This document shows, piece by piece, positions 33,354 through 45,259 of a DNA stretch of 64,000 nucleotides. Position numbers and translations under genes: made by a program. The DNA comes from Rhizodiscina lignyota (Eukaryota > Ascomycota > Dothideomycetes > Aulographales > Rhizodiscinaceae), in NCBI GenBank assembly GCA_010015805.1, contig ML978126.1, positions 1 to 64,000 of the forward strand. The letters run 5' to 3'. Position 1 is the stretch's first letter, and each line of letters begins with the position of its first letter. The notes under the pieces were generated by a model. That model was not told the DNA's origin, made no database searches, and was given only the letters and a program-made list of their open reading frames with translations.

Positions 33354-33932
33354 AGACACGCATCGAACTGTCCAAGCAGAGAGTTAATTCTCTCTGCACT
33401 TAAGAAGGAGCTAATTCTAGCGAGCGAACAAGGCCTACACCGGCGCCTCTTCTCCGTAATAACGAGAAGCAAATCTTTTGAGGTAGACTAGGTAAGCTAC
33501 TCCCCACAGCTTTGATAGGACAGCTCCGTAGACCGTTTGCTCACTGGAAATTAGCTCCTTCAAATCTCTCGTTGATACATCATCGACATATTCAATAACG
33601 GGGAAATACAGTTCGGGTTCGGCTGTGTTCACCTTTTGGCCTTGCAGCATCACTGGCTAGTTAGTGCTCAGGGAGTTTTGACGTTTCATTGTTTCTTTTG
33701 CCTTGCGCAGGGGGGCGACGAAGCGCTTCAATACTAGAAACAAAGGTAGCAGTACAGACCTTGAATCTGAGGTCGTGTTCATTAAATGAATATAATACGA
33801 TTCTTTCCACTGACGAATTTCAAGGATCCAGAGCCAAAGCCCAGGTGAACTGCCAATTCGCACTGTTCAGAAAGGTTCTGTTGATTCAAGCACTTGTATC
33901 AAGATCTTATGGACTCAGAAATTTAGAAGCCA
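33354..33932. other. Stretch with a small uncertain ORF
   Basis: Contains a hairpin-forming inverted repeat at 33376-33397 (8-bp arms GCAGAGAG / CTCTCTGC, 6-base loop) and the small minus-strand frame listed separately. Otherwise nothing recognised. Confidence 0.4.
33435..33653 (-). CDS. Small hypothetical ORF, 72 aa, doubtful
   Basis: An ATG-initiated frame encodes 72 aa, including YVDDVSTRDLKELISSEQTV and WGVAYLVYLKRFASRYYGEE. The composition looks protein-like, with an amphipathic helix and a Tyr-rich end, but I recognise no family and see no splice partner. It could be a last exon, a relic or chance. Confidence 0.25.
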   Translation of the reverse strand: MMLQGQKVNTAEPELYFPVIEYVDDVSTRDLKELISSEQTVYGAVLSKLWGVAYLVYLKRFASRYYGEEAPV

Positions 33933-34873
33933 TTATTCAAACCCCGGTGCGACTCCATCTCCCTCGCCGTTTGCCGACAGCCACCTCTTGTTTCCTAGGT
34001 GCGACAAAAACTGTCCAGTCTGTTCCAGGGTGAAATTGTCAATGACCTTCAACTGCGCCTTCACGCTCTGTTCGGTCGTGATGGGGCCCTTGAAATTCGG
34101 CTCGTAGCCTTTAAAGGCCTGGGTCATCCACTTATATGCCTCGTCGGCTATTATAATGTCAGTCAAGCAGAACCTTCAGCATGAGAGGCATGGGAATACT
34201 CACATCCAGATGTCGTGACAAGTCCGGGGCTGAGCGCGAGGATTGCGATTCCGTCTGGCTTCAGATCCAGGGCCGTTTTTGCAACAACCAGATTCACGGC
34301 AGCCTTGCTCGCAGAGTATGCGACGGAAGCTGCTATGCCAGCCATAGCCATTCCATCCATGTCTGCCATGCCCGAACTAATGACCACGATCTTCTTCGCC
34401 TTGCCTGCGCGTACAAGAGGGAGGAAGGCGTTGGTAGCGAATAGCGGACCGAGCGCGTTCGTGGACATTGCTTGATTGAATTCAGTTCTCAACTGTTCTT
34501 CGTGTCCCACCAATTGGGTTGGCGAGAGCATAGTGATTTCCTCGTTATTTCCCCCATAGGCACCGTTGATGATGAGGTAGTCCACTGCACCGCCGACGAG
34601 CTTTGACACTTCCTCTGCAGCGGCATTCAGGGACTTGTAGTCGTCCATGTCACCCTGGACCATCTTGACTTTCGTCAGGCCGTCTGTTGAGAGCTGTTTA
34701 GTGACATTGGCGGGAGTTCGCGCAATGCCTACTACGGTGTTCGATGGATTCGCTGAGAGAGTTTTGAGGTACTCATACTACGTTTCTTGTTAGCGGCGAG
34801 AATACCATCGTGAAATCTAGCATTGACGTACACCGAGGCCTCGAGATGCTCCTACAATTACCCAGGTAGCCAT
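33933..34873 (-). CDS. Short-chain dehydrogenase/reductase (SDR-A)
   Basis: Starts at ATG 34873 with MATWVIVGASRGLG, where the G-A-S-R-G-L-G loop binds NAD(P). A first intron follows this motif. The middle exon holds DYLIINGAYGG (family N-N-A-G position), a serine in KKIVVISSG and the catalytic Y-x-x-x-K in VAYSASKAAV. A second intron (donor GTGAGT, near 34150-34202) joins the last exon, which ends LSHLGNKRWLSANGEGD.. The substrate is unknown. Classical SDRs of about 265 aa like this oxidise or reduce small alcohols and ketones. A TATATAAAA box lies about 125 bp upstream on the minus strand. It is the left-most member of the metabolic block. Confidence 0.9.
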
Positions 34874-35944
34874 TGGAGTTGTTTTGTCGAGTGTGAAGAT
34901 CTAAAATGTACGTTTGGAGCGGTAGAAAGTCGTTCAGTAGAATGGAAAGCGGGATTGAGATGTAGAATTGACTGCATGCTTGAAAGTAAATGCGTTTTTA
35001 TATATGAATTCTTAATTTACAATTCGGACGAAACCTCGAAAAATACTTAATTGAACAGGAAAGAGCTGGTCGTCGAAAACGTTCATGCCGTCGGCGCTTT
35101 GTCATCCCGTGGTTTTGTCACAGAGCGAAAAGCAGCAAGATGACTTAACAAAGCACTGTAAAGCAGCAACGAAGAAAATCAGCCACGGAACTGGGACAGC
35201 CACGGCCCGGTGGAGTTTGCAAGCACCATCGTGGCACTCCCCTGACAAAATGATACCAATTGAAGTCAAGCTCATAATCTAAGCTCGCCACCTCGCGCCA
35301 CAAAAAAGGTTACCGACCGCTGCAGTAAAGGGCTTGGGGAAGGCTAGAGAAAGTAAGGCAAGCACATCGGGCGGCTAACTTGTCAAGGCAACACTTGAGA
35401 GCTTTGTCAGAATCGTCTGAAGAACATTATCCTCCGTAAAATGTTGTCCGTTCAACGAAATATTGACAATGCAAGGGAGAATCCACCACAAAGACGGGCA
35501 GGGACGGCGTTCCGCTGGTATTCCACTCTTATGGCTAATTGCACTATCGTAATCCTTCTTGCCTTCACCAGGGGCTCATCGCGTTCCTCCTCCAAGTTTC
35601 TTTTTAGAAACGAACACTCCAAAAGGGTTCAGAATCCTATTGGTTATCCTATGGACGCATGAATCTAACGATCTCAACGGCCAACCGGGAGACGGAGACG
35701 GAGTTCACTGAAAATGTGAGCCTCCAAGGAATTCCCCAAAAGAAGATATTCCCCTGGAAGAATGAGTGCGGGAGAACGCTCATTAGAGCTGTAACATTCA
35801 AAACTTGCGCCTCGGCCTCTGCACTGGAGACCGGGCTTTCAGTCAAACTTTTCAGCATAAGTACAGTGAATGCTTCATAAGATGAAGTCATATTCCTCGT
35901 CCAACTCAGACAATTTCATCAGAGGCCACCTACGATTGTCGATC
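34874..35944. other. Intergenic region with SDR-A promoter
   Basis: A TATA box on the minus strand at about 34995-35004 serves SDR-A. Nothing else recognised; AT-rich in places. Confidence 0.45.
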
Positions 35945-37059
35945 TTACAATTTGCTGTTTGGAATTCCGGTGTTCGTCTCCGCCAGGCTGTCCGCCTTCA
36001 GTGCGGGCCTGTCAGATTTTCCAGCCGTGGTCTTCAGAAGGTTAACTACGCCCAAGTCCTGGTCAGAAGGAAGTACTTACGCCTGCATCAACGGGCAGAA
36101 TCGCTCCTGTGATCCACTTGGCCTCCTTGCTGCAGAGGAATAGTATAGCTGATACCGCTGTTAGATCGTCATCCAACACAGGCCGGTGAGGAGGTGTTAC
36201 CGTAGCCCACGTCCCAACCTTCACCTTCCCTCCCCATGAGATTCTGGCCAATACGGGCTTTACGCATTTCAGGCGTCATGCCACGCCCTCGGACCATTGG
36301 AGTAAAGACCATGCCGGGGCAAATACAGTTTACCCTAATGTTTTCCTTACCATGCTGTGCGGCCATCGCGCGGGTCATTTGAATGATCGCTCCCTTGGAT
36401 GTAGGATACAAAAGGCTAGGGTTACCACCCAGAACTGACGTTGTTAGTGAGCGAAACACATCGCTCCAAGGCTAGAAAGGCAACTTACGTCCGCTGACCG
36501 ATGAAAGATTAACAATTGCTCCTCTGCCATTCTTTCGCATCTCTGGAATTGCGTGGCGTGCCATCAGAACCATGCTGGTTACATTGATCCTCATGTCACG
36601 GTCCCACGCCTCCAGGTCAAGTTTGGTTGCATCTCCTATCACACCTCCGACTCCAACTAGACGAGTGTTAGCAGAATCTAGCTGGCGGCTATAGATCTCC
36701 TACCGATGTTGACCAGGATGTGGACAGTCCCAAAGTGCTTCACAGTCTGGGCAACAGCATTCTTAACCGACTCTTCACTCGTGACATCTGCCTGAACAAC
36801 TTCTGAAATCCCACCCTCTTCATCGATCATGCGCTTCGTCTCTCGCGCCCATTCCACGTTGTTGTCCACAAGTGCGACTTTTGCTCCTTGGCGAGCGAGA
36901 ACAATTGCAGTTGCTCTTCCATTGCCAATTTCACCTTGAACTTGATTTAGCAAATCGACATTGTAAGCCACAAGAATAATACTTACCTGCCATACGCGAT
37001 CCCGCACCACTCACAATCGCAACATCACCAGTGAAATCGAATGCCTTTGGAGGAGCCAT
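35945..37059 (-). CDS. Short-chain dehydrogenase/reductase (SDR-B)
   Basis: Start MAPPKAFDFTGDVAIVSGAG at 37059. The cofactor loop is S-G-A-G-S-R-M-A-G, and the first intron (about 50 bp, branch site TGCTAAAT) falls inside it, before EIGNGRATAIVLARQGAKVALVD. Next come VHILVNI, the catalytic serine in NLSSVSG and Y-P-T-S-K. The chain ends AILFLCSKEAKWITGAILPVDAG. A last small exon after a GTAAGT donor restores the usual C-terminus (TTAGKSDRPALKADSLAE..), so the stop is at 35945 rather than at the read-through TGA near 36063. It resembles 3-oxoacyl-reductase-like SDRs of aromatic or chlorinated-ring catabolism, but the substrate is not readable. It is transcribed divergently from the dienelactone hydrolase gene over 382 bp. 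A TATAAA box sits about 100 bp upstream. Confidence 0.9.
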
Positions 37060-37441
37060 GTTTTTCAGTGTCACTCAACTCAACGAGAGAATATCAAGAT
37101 TCTTCAAATTCAGAACTCCTCTTTCCCATATGCTTAGCTCTACTGGTAGTCGGGGCTTTATAATCCGTACGTATAGAGTAGAAGCAGTTTCATTGCGCGG
37201 AGATTCGGCGATTTTTTGGCGGCGGCATTTTCGTCCCCGCAATTTCGCTGACGATGGATGCTCCTTTCCAAATCGTGACAAGGATGCTTACATCCCGTGC
37301 GGAGCGATGCCCGTATTAACCGACAACATTAAATTGATTCAGGCTTCATGAGTCGAATTACTTCTTATAGTAAAACCTGGAACAACTGAACATTGAACCT
37401 GGGACGAAGTGGTACGATTCTGCAATTGATACATAATCAAG
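37060..37441. promoter_or_regulatory. Divergent promoter, SDR-B / dienelactone hydrolase
   Basis: 382 bp between two divergent starts. A minus-strand TATAAA (37057-37062 in the plus-strand TTTATA at about 37157-37162) faces SDR-B. A weaker TATAGTAAAA near 37366 faces the hydrolase. The layout suggests co-regulation. Confidence 0.5.
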
Positions 37442-38910
37442 ATGTCCGCCGATTCAAAACAGCTTTCGGACAAGCTCGATGGCGCAACGAAGCAGTCTGG
37501 GGATGCATATCTCGCCTTACCACCTGGAGAATGCTGTATGAAAGGTACGCTTCACGAAGGAGAGCCCCGTGGAAGCTTCGAATCCATTGCCGATGTGGAG
37601 ACGTATATAGTGAAGCCGAAGGATGGAAAGGGCAATGGCAACATCATTCTCTACTATGCGGACGTCTGGGGAATGTTTAAGAATGGATTTCTAATCATGG
37701 ATGGATTTGCGGATGCTGGATATCTCGTTGTTGGCCTCGACTACTTCCGAGGGGTGAGTTTGAAGTAGAAGTGGCAGAGCATTGACCAGTTGCTGAGAGT
37801 CATACAGGACCCGGTCTGGAAACACAGGAAGCACCAAAAAGATACCACGACAGAACCAAACTTTGACTATGAAGCGTGGAAGAGGAAGCACTGGGCTTTT
37901 GCTGCGGAAGCTGTGCCAAAGTGGAACCAGGCCGTCAAGGACAAGTACGGCAATTCTTCAACAAAATACGCCTGCGTTGGGTCAGTACAGTTACTTACCT
38001 TGACAGAGAGTGTGATAAAAGGCTGACTGTGAATTAGATACTGCTTTGGTGCCCCATACGTTTGCGATTCTCTCGCCGACGGCACATGCGCAGCCGGCGC
38101 TTTCGGCCATCCAGCTTTCCTTAAAGAGTCTCACTTCTACAATCTGAAGAGTACGTTGCCATTTCCTTCCAAGCTTCAAATAATTTGCTACTTTCGATAT
38201 TTGTCATGCTTTCCTCTAAACGGCGATAATAGCCTCATCTTTGTGCTGTTCATGCATTTTGCCGCGCTCCTGCGGAGTCTGAAAATTCCAGCATTTCCAA
38301 TTACTGTCTTCCCATTCCTCCCACACTGTCCAGCAGAGCGGACATCTTTTATTGATTTTTTTTGTTTGGGATTCCAACCAGGGTGAAGTGTTTCATAACG
38401 AAGCAGTCAATCTGGGTACCTCTCTCTTCCGTGCCGCCTGAGGCGGCTGAGCAACTCCAAACTGAGCTTGCTTGTGCTATCCCTGCAGTGTCGGCTAGAA
38501 GCTCTGGAATCCTGCTCTGCAATAACTTAATTTTTCCTTTGTTAAAAATTCCCATAGTTTGCTTTGAAGGTTTTTGTGGTCTCCCAGTCTTGCACAAGTT
38601 GCTGACAAACATACCTCCTACAGACCCGCTCTTCCTCTCCTGTGCTGAGATCGACCACACTTTCCCGACAGAATTCCGTAACCGCGCTATTGATATCCTT
38701 AACGCTGAGCATAAGAGGTATTACCTACAGGTCTTCCAGGGCGTCGAGCACGGCTTCGCACTACGCGGAGACCCGAATGATCCTTATGAGCGTAAGTGCT
38801 TAACAAAAGACTTCTATGATTGAATAATGATTGACAAGACTCTAGGATATACCAAGGAGAAGAGCCTTAGCGGCATTGTTGAGTGGTTTGACTTCTGGCT
38901 TTCGCAGTAG
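37442..38910 (+). CDS. Dienelactone hydrolase family protein
   Basis: Five exons (37442-37753, 37808-37980, 38038-38150, 38624-38791, 38846-38910) sum to 276 aa, normal for fungal AIM2/dienelactone-hydrolase proteins. Features are CCMKGTLHEGEPRGS (the usual N-terminal segment), IILYYADVWGM, YLVVGLDYFRGDPVW, the nucleophile elbow G-Y-C-F-G-A with Cys, then PLFLSCAEIDHTFPTEFR (Asp) and the catalytic His in GVEHGFALRGD. Such alpha/beta-hydrolases open cyclic lactones, as in chloroaromatic and catechol degradation, or hydrolyse related esters. Four introns are about 50-60 bp, but intron 3 is 473 bp (see separate entry). Together with flanking dehydrogenases, it suggests aromatic-ring catabolism, which is inference. 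Confidence 0.9.
38151..38623 (+). other. Unusually long intron (473 bp) in the hydrolase gene
   Basis: Splicing GTACGT..CTACAG joins N-L-K to N-P-L-F in the conserved order of the family, so the 473 bp are intronic. All other introns in this window are about 45-60 bp (one doubtful 93-bp exception). The ends look like a normal short intron (a branch-like GCTGAC lies 20 bp before the acceptor), so the middle ~400 bp may be an insertion. No clear terminal repeats were found. Confidence 0.75.
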
Positions 38911-39866
38911 TGTGCTTGAGTACCCCGACGACCATGGGCTGATTGAAATCGGTTTTGAAGGCTTCCAGTGCGTGGACAGAAAGACATTCGAGATGGATTG
39001 GGGTCCACTTGGCTTTTTCGCGCAAGTTTCGTGAGATTGACATGAGCATTCTGACCGGACATGATTGAACGCATATGGAACGGAACTGTAAGAGAGGAGG
39101 CCTTCATTCATGTATTCGCCACTAGAGAAGTAGACGACAAGTTATATCAATTCAATTGAGAGTAATTGATATAAAATAACATGTAATTTCTAACTTACTT
39201 TGAACCGGCACCAGGACGTGTGCTTCTCAGGGGTAATGTGTCAATGCGATGTTGCTCATCTTTCCATCGTCCTTGAGTCTTGAGGGACCCAACAGCTACT
39301 TTAACTCCCGTGGAGTTAATTGTGCAATGTCCGCTCTTCATAGCGACCTGATGGGACGGAATGACTTGGTAGAGCTGTCGCCGTAAAGAGCTTGTCGTTG
39401 GTAGAGAAAGGCCTGAGTACCAGGGTTAACCGCTATCCAAATGGGGAATGGTGGAGATCAACAGTGGACCGATCTTTTCATGATTCCATTAAGTTTTCCA
39501 CACCACAATGCAGCAAACGAACCGCCTACCTAATCTAGTTGGCAGAGCTGTCCGACTAAAGGCGCATGGCTCAATCATCACTATCGTATATGGTCAATGG
39601 CATGATGGTTGACGTCACAAACTGTTCATTCGCTTCTGGTCGGTCCAATGCTTTCGTTTGAAGCGCGTAGCGAAGGCGTACTTAGGAGTTAAGCTCAAAT
39701 ATGTAACGGTAATGTGGAAGCTGCGCTAGGTATAAAAGTACACCACATTCCTAGCGACGTTTGACTTACCTCAGTAACAGACGCAAGTTCAATGCCTCGC
39801 AACCTCCGATCGAGCCACCAACGATAATCGCCCAAGCCCTCAATAGCAACTGCGGTACGACTGAAG
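38911..39866. other. Intergenic region with SDR-C promoter
   Basis: No gene recognised. A TATA box lies at 39731-39737. Confidence 0.5.
39731..39737 (+). promoter_or_regulatory. TATA box of SDR-C
   Basis: TATAAAA lies 130 bp before the start codon of SDR-C, the same spacing as in the secreted-protein gene and SDR-A. Confidence 0.5.
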
Positions 39867-40837
39867 ATGCCTTCTGCAGTTGATACATCGAGGGCCCTTA
39901 CATGGCTAGTCACCGGCTGCTCCACCGGCATTGGTAAAGAGATCGTTCTCAGCGCTCTCTCTCGCGGCCATCGAGTCATCGCAACCGGACGAAGTGCCAG
40001 CCGTCTTTCAGACCTCAAAGCTGCTGGTGCAGAAGTTCACGAATTCGATCCGAATGCTCCCCCAGATAAAGTCACCGCCTTTGCAAATAGCATTGTCGAG
40101 CACTATGGTGGGGTAGATGTGTTGGTCAACAACGCTGGATACATGCAGACGGGGACGATTGAAGAAACTACACCGGAGCAGCTGGTCCAACAATATCACA
40201 CCAATGTATTCGCGCCTATCCACCTCACGAAGGCATTCTTGCCATCTATGCGGGCTAGGCGCAGTGGAACGGTATTCATGATTGGCAGCATTGCAGCATA
40301 CCAATTCCTGCCAGCCGCTGGCATCTACGATTCTTCAAAAGCAGCTCTGAAAGGTACACATCAAAGATACTTTGTTCTACGAAAGCATGACTGACGTGGG
40401 TTGCTTTGACAGGGCTTACACACTCTCTCGCTGCCGAAGTGAAGCACTTGGGTATTAGCGTTTGTCACATCGAGCCTGGCCTCTTCCGCACAGCTGTTTT
40501 CGAGTCGTTCTCGAGCAAACAGCCTTCCTCTCACGAGGCCAAAGGACATGAGCAGGAAGAAGAAGGACTTATCAAAGACTACGCGGCAGTTCGTGAGCAG
40601 ACTATTGGCTTCTTCCAGTCAACCCACGAGAATCAACCAGGAGATCCCGCCAGGCTTGGAAAGCTTCTCGTTGACCTTGTAACAGGAGAAGGCCAAGTTG
40701 GAGCGATGGGGTTTCCGGAAGCATTGTCTGTGGGAAGCGACTGCGTTGCTATCATGCAAAAATTGCTGAAGAACGATTTGCAGAGAGTGGAGGCGTGGAA
40801 GGCTATTAGCGAGTCTACTGACTTTCCGAAGGCGTAG
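39867..40837 (+). CDS. Short-chain dehydrogenase/reductase (SDR-C)
   Basis: Two exons (39867-40353, 40413-40837) give 303 aa. The cofactor motif is VTGCSTGIGKEI, then DVLVNNAGYMQTG, the serine in MIGSIAAYQF and the catalytic IYDSSKAAL. The substrate-binding C-terminal part is longer than in basic SDRs (LGISVCHIEPGLFRT..), as in fungal NAD(P)-binding oxidoreductases annotated as estradiol- or retinol-dehydrogenase-like. The substrate is not known. It is intact, with a normal 59-bp intron. Confidence 0.92.
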
Positions 40838-41565
40838 TGTTTTAAGTGTACAAAGGTCATAGGCTTTGGAGTTTAGAGGTGCGATAATTGATTTGGGTCG
40901 TCTTGTGAAATAAGTCAAGGGTTGTTTCATGTGCATCTCGTCTTAATCCTCCTTCCAGTACAAGCTGAATTCCTCCTTTCATGTCCTTTCAGATATGCCA
41001 TGCTCCGAACATTAATAATGGACGATCAGTGCATGCCATTGGTAGCATAAATAGATCACTCTCAATTCCATATTAATCGTTTAGGCTGAATTGATCATCT
41101 CTTCCGACATCGAGACTGCGGACGGTTTAACTGAATGCAAATTATCTGCTGGTTTTGGATCGGTAAAAGCTCTGAATACAGTGAACCTACAACACCCATA
41201 AAATCTTTATTTACATATCTTTCGAAATATCTACCTACTTGTGGTCGTTTAGCCGTTGCCAAGCGCCCTGTGACGCTGATCCTACTTCTAAGGTTCCTCA
41301 GCACCAATATATGCGACAGGCTTCTCGGCGTCTTGGTTGGCCTCTAGTTGATAGAAATATTTAAGAAGCGGACTTGACCAGCCTTGAGCTCCCAGGAAAC
41401 CGAAAGTTGACTATCTGGATGTAAAAATGTCAGCGAATAAGCGGTTCGGATCCTAGCCGCCATGGCTGCTCGCCAGCCGCCGCCATGGCTCTATCGCGCG
41501 ACAACGTTGCAGAGGCAAATTTGAGTACATTCATCTAGACAGCAAAAATAAGGCCAGGACGCACA
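40838..41565. other. Intergenic region
   Basis: No gene recognised; includes the promoter of the 2-hydroxyacid dehydrogenase, where no TATA box is evident. Confidence 0.5.
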
Positions 41566-42615
41566 ATGGGCTCCTCAACACATCACACAATTGTCGCCCT
41601 TGAGACGCATTTCTGTCCTATTCCAAAAATCGAATTACCGTCTCCGTTCACTTTCGACTTGATTGAGTACGATCGAACGCCTATATCAGAAATTCAAGCC
41701 CGCATTGCAGACGCCACAATCCTTATCACGACAATCATCCCTCTCACCGCGGAGACGCTATCCGAAGAATGCTGTCCACGTTTGGAATTCATCTCTGTTA
41801 TGGCAGTGGGTACGGATACGATTGACCTGGCAGCATGTAAAAAGAGGGGGATTGTTGTTTCTAACTGCAGTGGTGCCAATGTAATTCCTTGCGCGGAGCA
41901 TGCCATCTCATCGTATTTTGGGCTTAGAAGGAGATTGATTTTGAGCTATCTGGGCATGCGGGCAAACGGCTGGGTTGAGAAAGGCTCGCTGCTTTCCTTA
42001 GTAAGGGATGGTGACGACAAAGCTCCTATAACTTGTTCCGACGAGACAATGGGTATCGTTGGATTTGGTCAAATTGGTTCGTGTCTCAGGTTACTCAAAA
42101 TAACACTACGATTGACATGACTACCAGGCAAGCGGGTCGCGTTAATAGCTCAATCGCTGGGGATGAAAGTCCTTGTTGCTGACCGGAAGGCCAATCATGC
42201 AATAGTGGACGGTCGAGTATCGTTTCGAGAGGTGGTCAAGGAGTCCACTATCATCGTCCTTACCCTTCCAAGGTCACCAGAGACAATGAACCTGTTTTCG
42301 ACGGCGGAGTTCAACGAGATGCGGCGCCACGCACTACTCGTGAATATTTCTCGCGGCGGCATTGTCGACGAAGAGGCCTTGTTGAAGGCTCTTCGAGAAA
42401 AACAGATCGCTGGAGCCGCCGTTGACGTCTTCGTCAAAGAGCCTGCCGGCCCGGAAACATCAGTCCTCTTGAGAGCAGAAAACGAAGACCTCAACTTTAT
42501 AGCAACGCCACACACGGCTTGGTATGCCGAGCAGACATTCGTCAACTACCAGAATATGATCCATGAAGACATTGTTGCTTGGTGCCTCGGTAAGCCTGTC
42601 AGAGTTGTGGTGTGA
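41566..42615 (+). CDS. D-isomer-specific 2-hydroxyacid dehydrogenase
   Basis: Exons 41566-42076 and 42128-42615 give 332 aa. The N-terminal catalytic lobe has the GTDTIDL helix; the NAD-binding lobe starts TMGIVGFGQIGKRVALIA with the G-x-G-x-x-G loop. Catalytic residues are in place: Arg in NISRGGIVDEEAL, Glu in DVFVKEPAG and His in ATPHTAW. The family interconverts 2-hydroxy acids and 2-keto acids (glycerate, hydroxypyruvate, phosphoglycerate, lactate). The fungal form with this length fits glycerate- or hydroxyisocaproate-type enzymes. The exact substrate is unknown. Confidence 0.93.
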
Positions 42616-43407
42616 GATTGTCATTTTGCAACATCATCTAGCGAACAAATAGACAGATGCTTAGCTCATCCTAGAATATAGATATTAGTTAACACGAAGT
42701 CAAAGAATAGCAGACAATCATCGACTGAAGGCCATATTCAGAGACTGAGGGACAGAGCCTTCAGACTCTTCCGACCCTGTGTGAGATGCTGAACCAATCA
42801 AGCCTCGCATTCAAATCTCTAGGTTCAGCAGCAAACTGTAACAAATCTCAGTAACCTTCATGTGAGAATGACAGATTTTCAGGATTGCGAGAGTTCGGCA
42901 AGATGGGATTCCGAGTCCCTACGAGTGCCTTTAATTCTAACTTTTAAGCTTAAAGCGCCACATACGCACAGACATTACGGAAGGATCGTACTCCTTTATT
43001 CAGGGGCACAATTCCAAGCACTTTATCGTTTGTGCTTGACCCGAGGTAGAAAACGTTCGAGTATACGAAGAATTTTCTTGCTCAATGAGCCGTTTTTGAC
43101 AATGGAGAGGCGCCTAGGTCCAGACGCGTTATTTTCTTCGACGACCCCTGTTCTACGCAGAGAGGCATCCAATTCCAGCCGTTTCACCTTCAACGACGCT
43201 CACAATACGCTTGCAAAGACGTTACAATTTTAACACTGCCTGTGTACATTTGTTATTTCTATATACAAACGAGCGTGATTCCCTAAAGCCTGAGCACAGC
43301 TGACCTGTTCCAGTATATAAACATTTTCTCCCAATATCCTGAATTATTTCCTTCGTCCGTCGGCATCTGCGCCATCAATCAACGCGATCACCAAGCGAAA
43401 CCGTGTC
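42616..43407. other. Intergenic region
   Basis: No gene, RNA or repeat recognised between the dehydrogenase and the convergent CAP gene. Confidence 0.5.
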
Positions 43408-44054
43408 TTAAGCTGGTAGCACGTTCTTTTGGTATTCCCCTGCGTAGTTGCCCGGCGTACTGTATTCGCACATGAAGATTGCCTGGCCGCTGCAAGCAAC
43501 ATTGTTCCAGGCGCAACCAACCTTGCTGGTAGACTTCCACACGAATTGAGTAAAGTGACCGGTATTTTCGGCAAAACCTGGCTTGTTGTAGTCGTAGTTC
43601 TTCACTTCGTAGACCCATGCGTTGAGACCATTGATGGTCGCGTCAGTCCACGATCCAGTGGGACCTGGCATGATCGCATATATGTTCTCTCCATACGGGC
43701 CACCCTGTGAAAGAGTTAGCGCTGTTGAATGATAAAGTCATGTTGGCGGCCTACGCTATGCTGGAACACACACTTATTCACCCACGTCTGCGCGTACGAG
43801 GCCAGCCCATTATCCCAGCCCAGATCAGGTGCGTGATGATACTTGCGGTGCTTGTTATGGACCGCCAAGATAGTCTCGCGAAGGTCCTGGCTGTCTGAAG
43901 TAGAGGGGCCAGTCGCGCGCTTGAATAGAGAAGTCTCAACTTCTGTTGCGTTATAGTCTGCTAAGACCGGTACCTCAGTCGGAGCTGCGACGACCATACT
44001 CAATAAGAGAATGGTAGCAGTTGGGCCGAACTTGAAGATGGAATTGACCAGCAT
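43408..44054 (-). CDS. Secreted CAP/PR-1 (SCP) family protein
   Basis: Starts MLVNSIFKFGPTATILLLSM, a signal peptide ending near A-A-P-T, followed by a pro-region with a K-R site (TSLFKRATG). One intron near 43705-43755 separates two exons. The CAP domain has NKHRKYHHAPDLGWDNGLA, then the CAP1 motif GHFTQFVWKSTS and the CAP2 motif AIFMCEYSTPGNY, with cysteines for disulfides. Fungal CAP proteins such as yeast Pry1 bind sterols and fatty acids outside the cell and can export them; some act in virulence. About 200 aa. The context in a metabolic block is not informative. Confidence 0.93.
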
Positions 44055-45259
44055 TTTGAAAACCGCGTCTGAACGCCTCGTAAAGAAGTAAAGCTCCGAA
44101 ATTGAGCGTACTTCCTGCCATTCGTAGTATCTCTCTGTATAAATATTGGTTGATTAGAGCACGAAAGTCACCGAGTCAAAGGAAATAGACGGAGCCTCTA
44201 TCCCTGCTCAGGCCTGAGAGAGTGGCCGGAAGGACGACATGTCTTGCTCAATGAAAGACTTCGATCCAGAGGTCTGGCCATGTTGGATCGCCACAACGGT
44301 GTAACAAAGAACTTCTGTGCAGATCGAGTTCAAGCCACGAGGTGGAAAACAGATGGAGAGCGGATGCAGAAAATAAGGAAAGGACAGAAAAGAACAGAGG
44401 CGAGACAATAATTAACCCGTTGGGGCTCCCATGAGCGAGAAAGGCCGTTTCAGGCATCGTTGTGGCTGTAGACTCTCTAACGCAACATAGATACTAACTC
44501 GAAGCCAGGATCAAATATGCCGTGAAGAGTTATGTGCGCTTGTGCGAATGGAGGGCGAGGCTGTCGAAACTTGATTTTCTGTGCTGCTTCAATCGCATTT
44601 GCTTCTGTATCTTGTCACATCGACTCTCTCTTCTGCCGTCTACTGATAAGCCTGATCGATTGATAAAAGCAACAATTCTTTTACGAATGCGGGTGTCTCG
44701 AATCTCGGTCTGGCTATGCTGGAGTCGTACTTTGCTCGCGTCAGCTGAGAGTCGACGGTTTGCGAAGTACCGAGGAAGGCGGTCAAGAACAAAGAAGGCT
44801 ATGCTCTGCCAAGCTAGAGGAGCTCATATGGGCAAATGCTAACATCCGAGACACTCAGTTGTGTTTGGTCAATGTACAGTAGCAGCGAGGAGGAATGATG
44901 ATGTTCAAGGTGGGAACCCTGGATTTGGTGAAGTTTTTAGGATTTGGGATATTGCCTGTTAAAGGCTAGCGTAGCGTATTCCTTTTTCAGAGTACCGCGG
45001 CGCCCTTTCCTATTTTCACTTTCATTTCCTCCCCGGTCAAAAATCCTTCGTCAAGACAACTCCCACGTCCCTTTTGCTCTTCCACTTGATCTTTAACAAG
45101 CATGAAGATGTGCTCTAGTCCCGCTACAGATTGATATTCGTCTACAGTACAGCAACACTGTTGAAAGGGTCCTTTATCAGACCGTGGTACCGCTCATTCA
45201 AAAGCAGGCCAAGTTGGATAAAGATGAATTTCTTTCATTGCTATCTTGAACACCCGAAG
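44055..45259. other. Intergenic region
   Basis: Contains the CAP promoter (an A/T-rich TATA-like site on the minus strand near 44138-44146 and a CCAAT on the same strand). The frame at 44522-44842 has no motif. No gene called. Confidence 0.5.

Noticed and set aside
33376-33397. Hairpin with 8-bp arms resembling a terminator
   Set aside because: Rho-independent-type terminators do not act in eukaryotic mRNA genes; likely chance in a decayed region.
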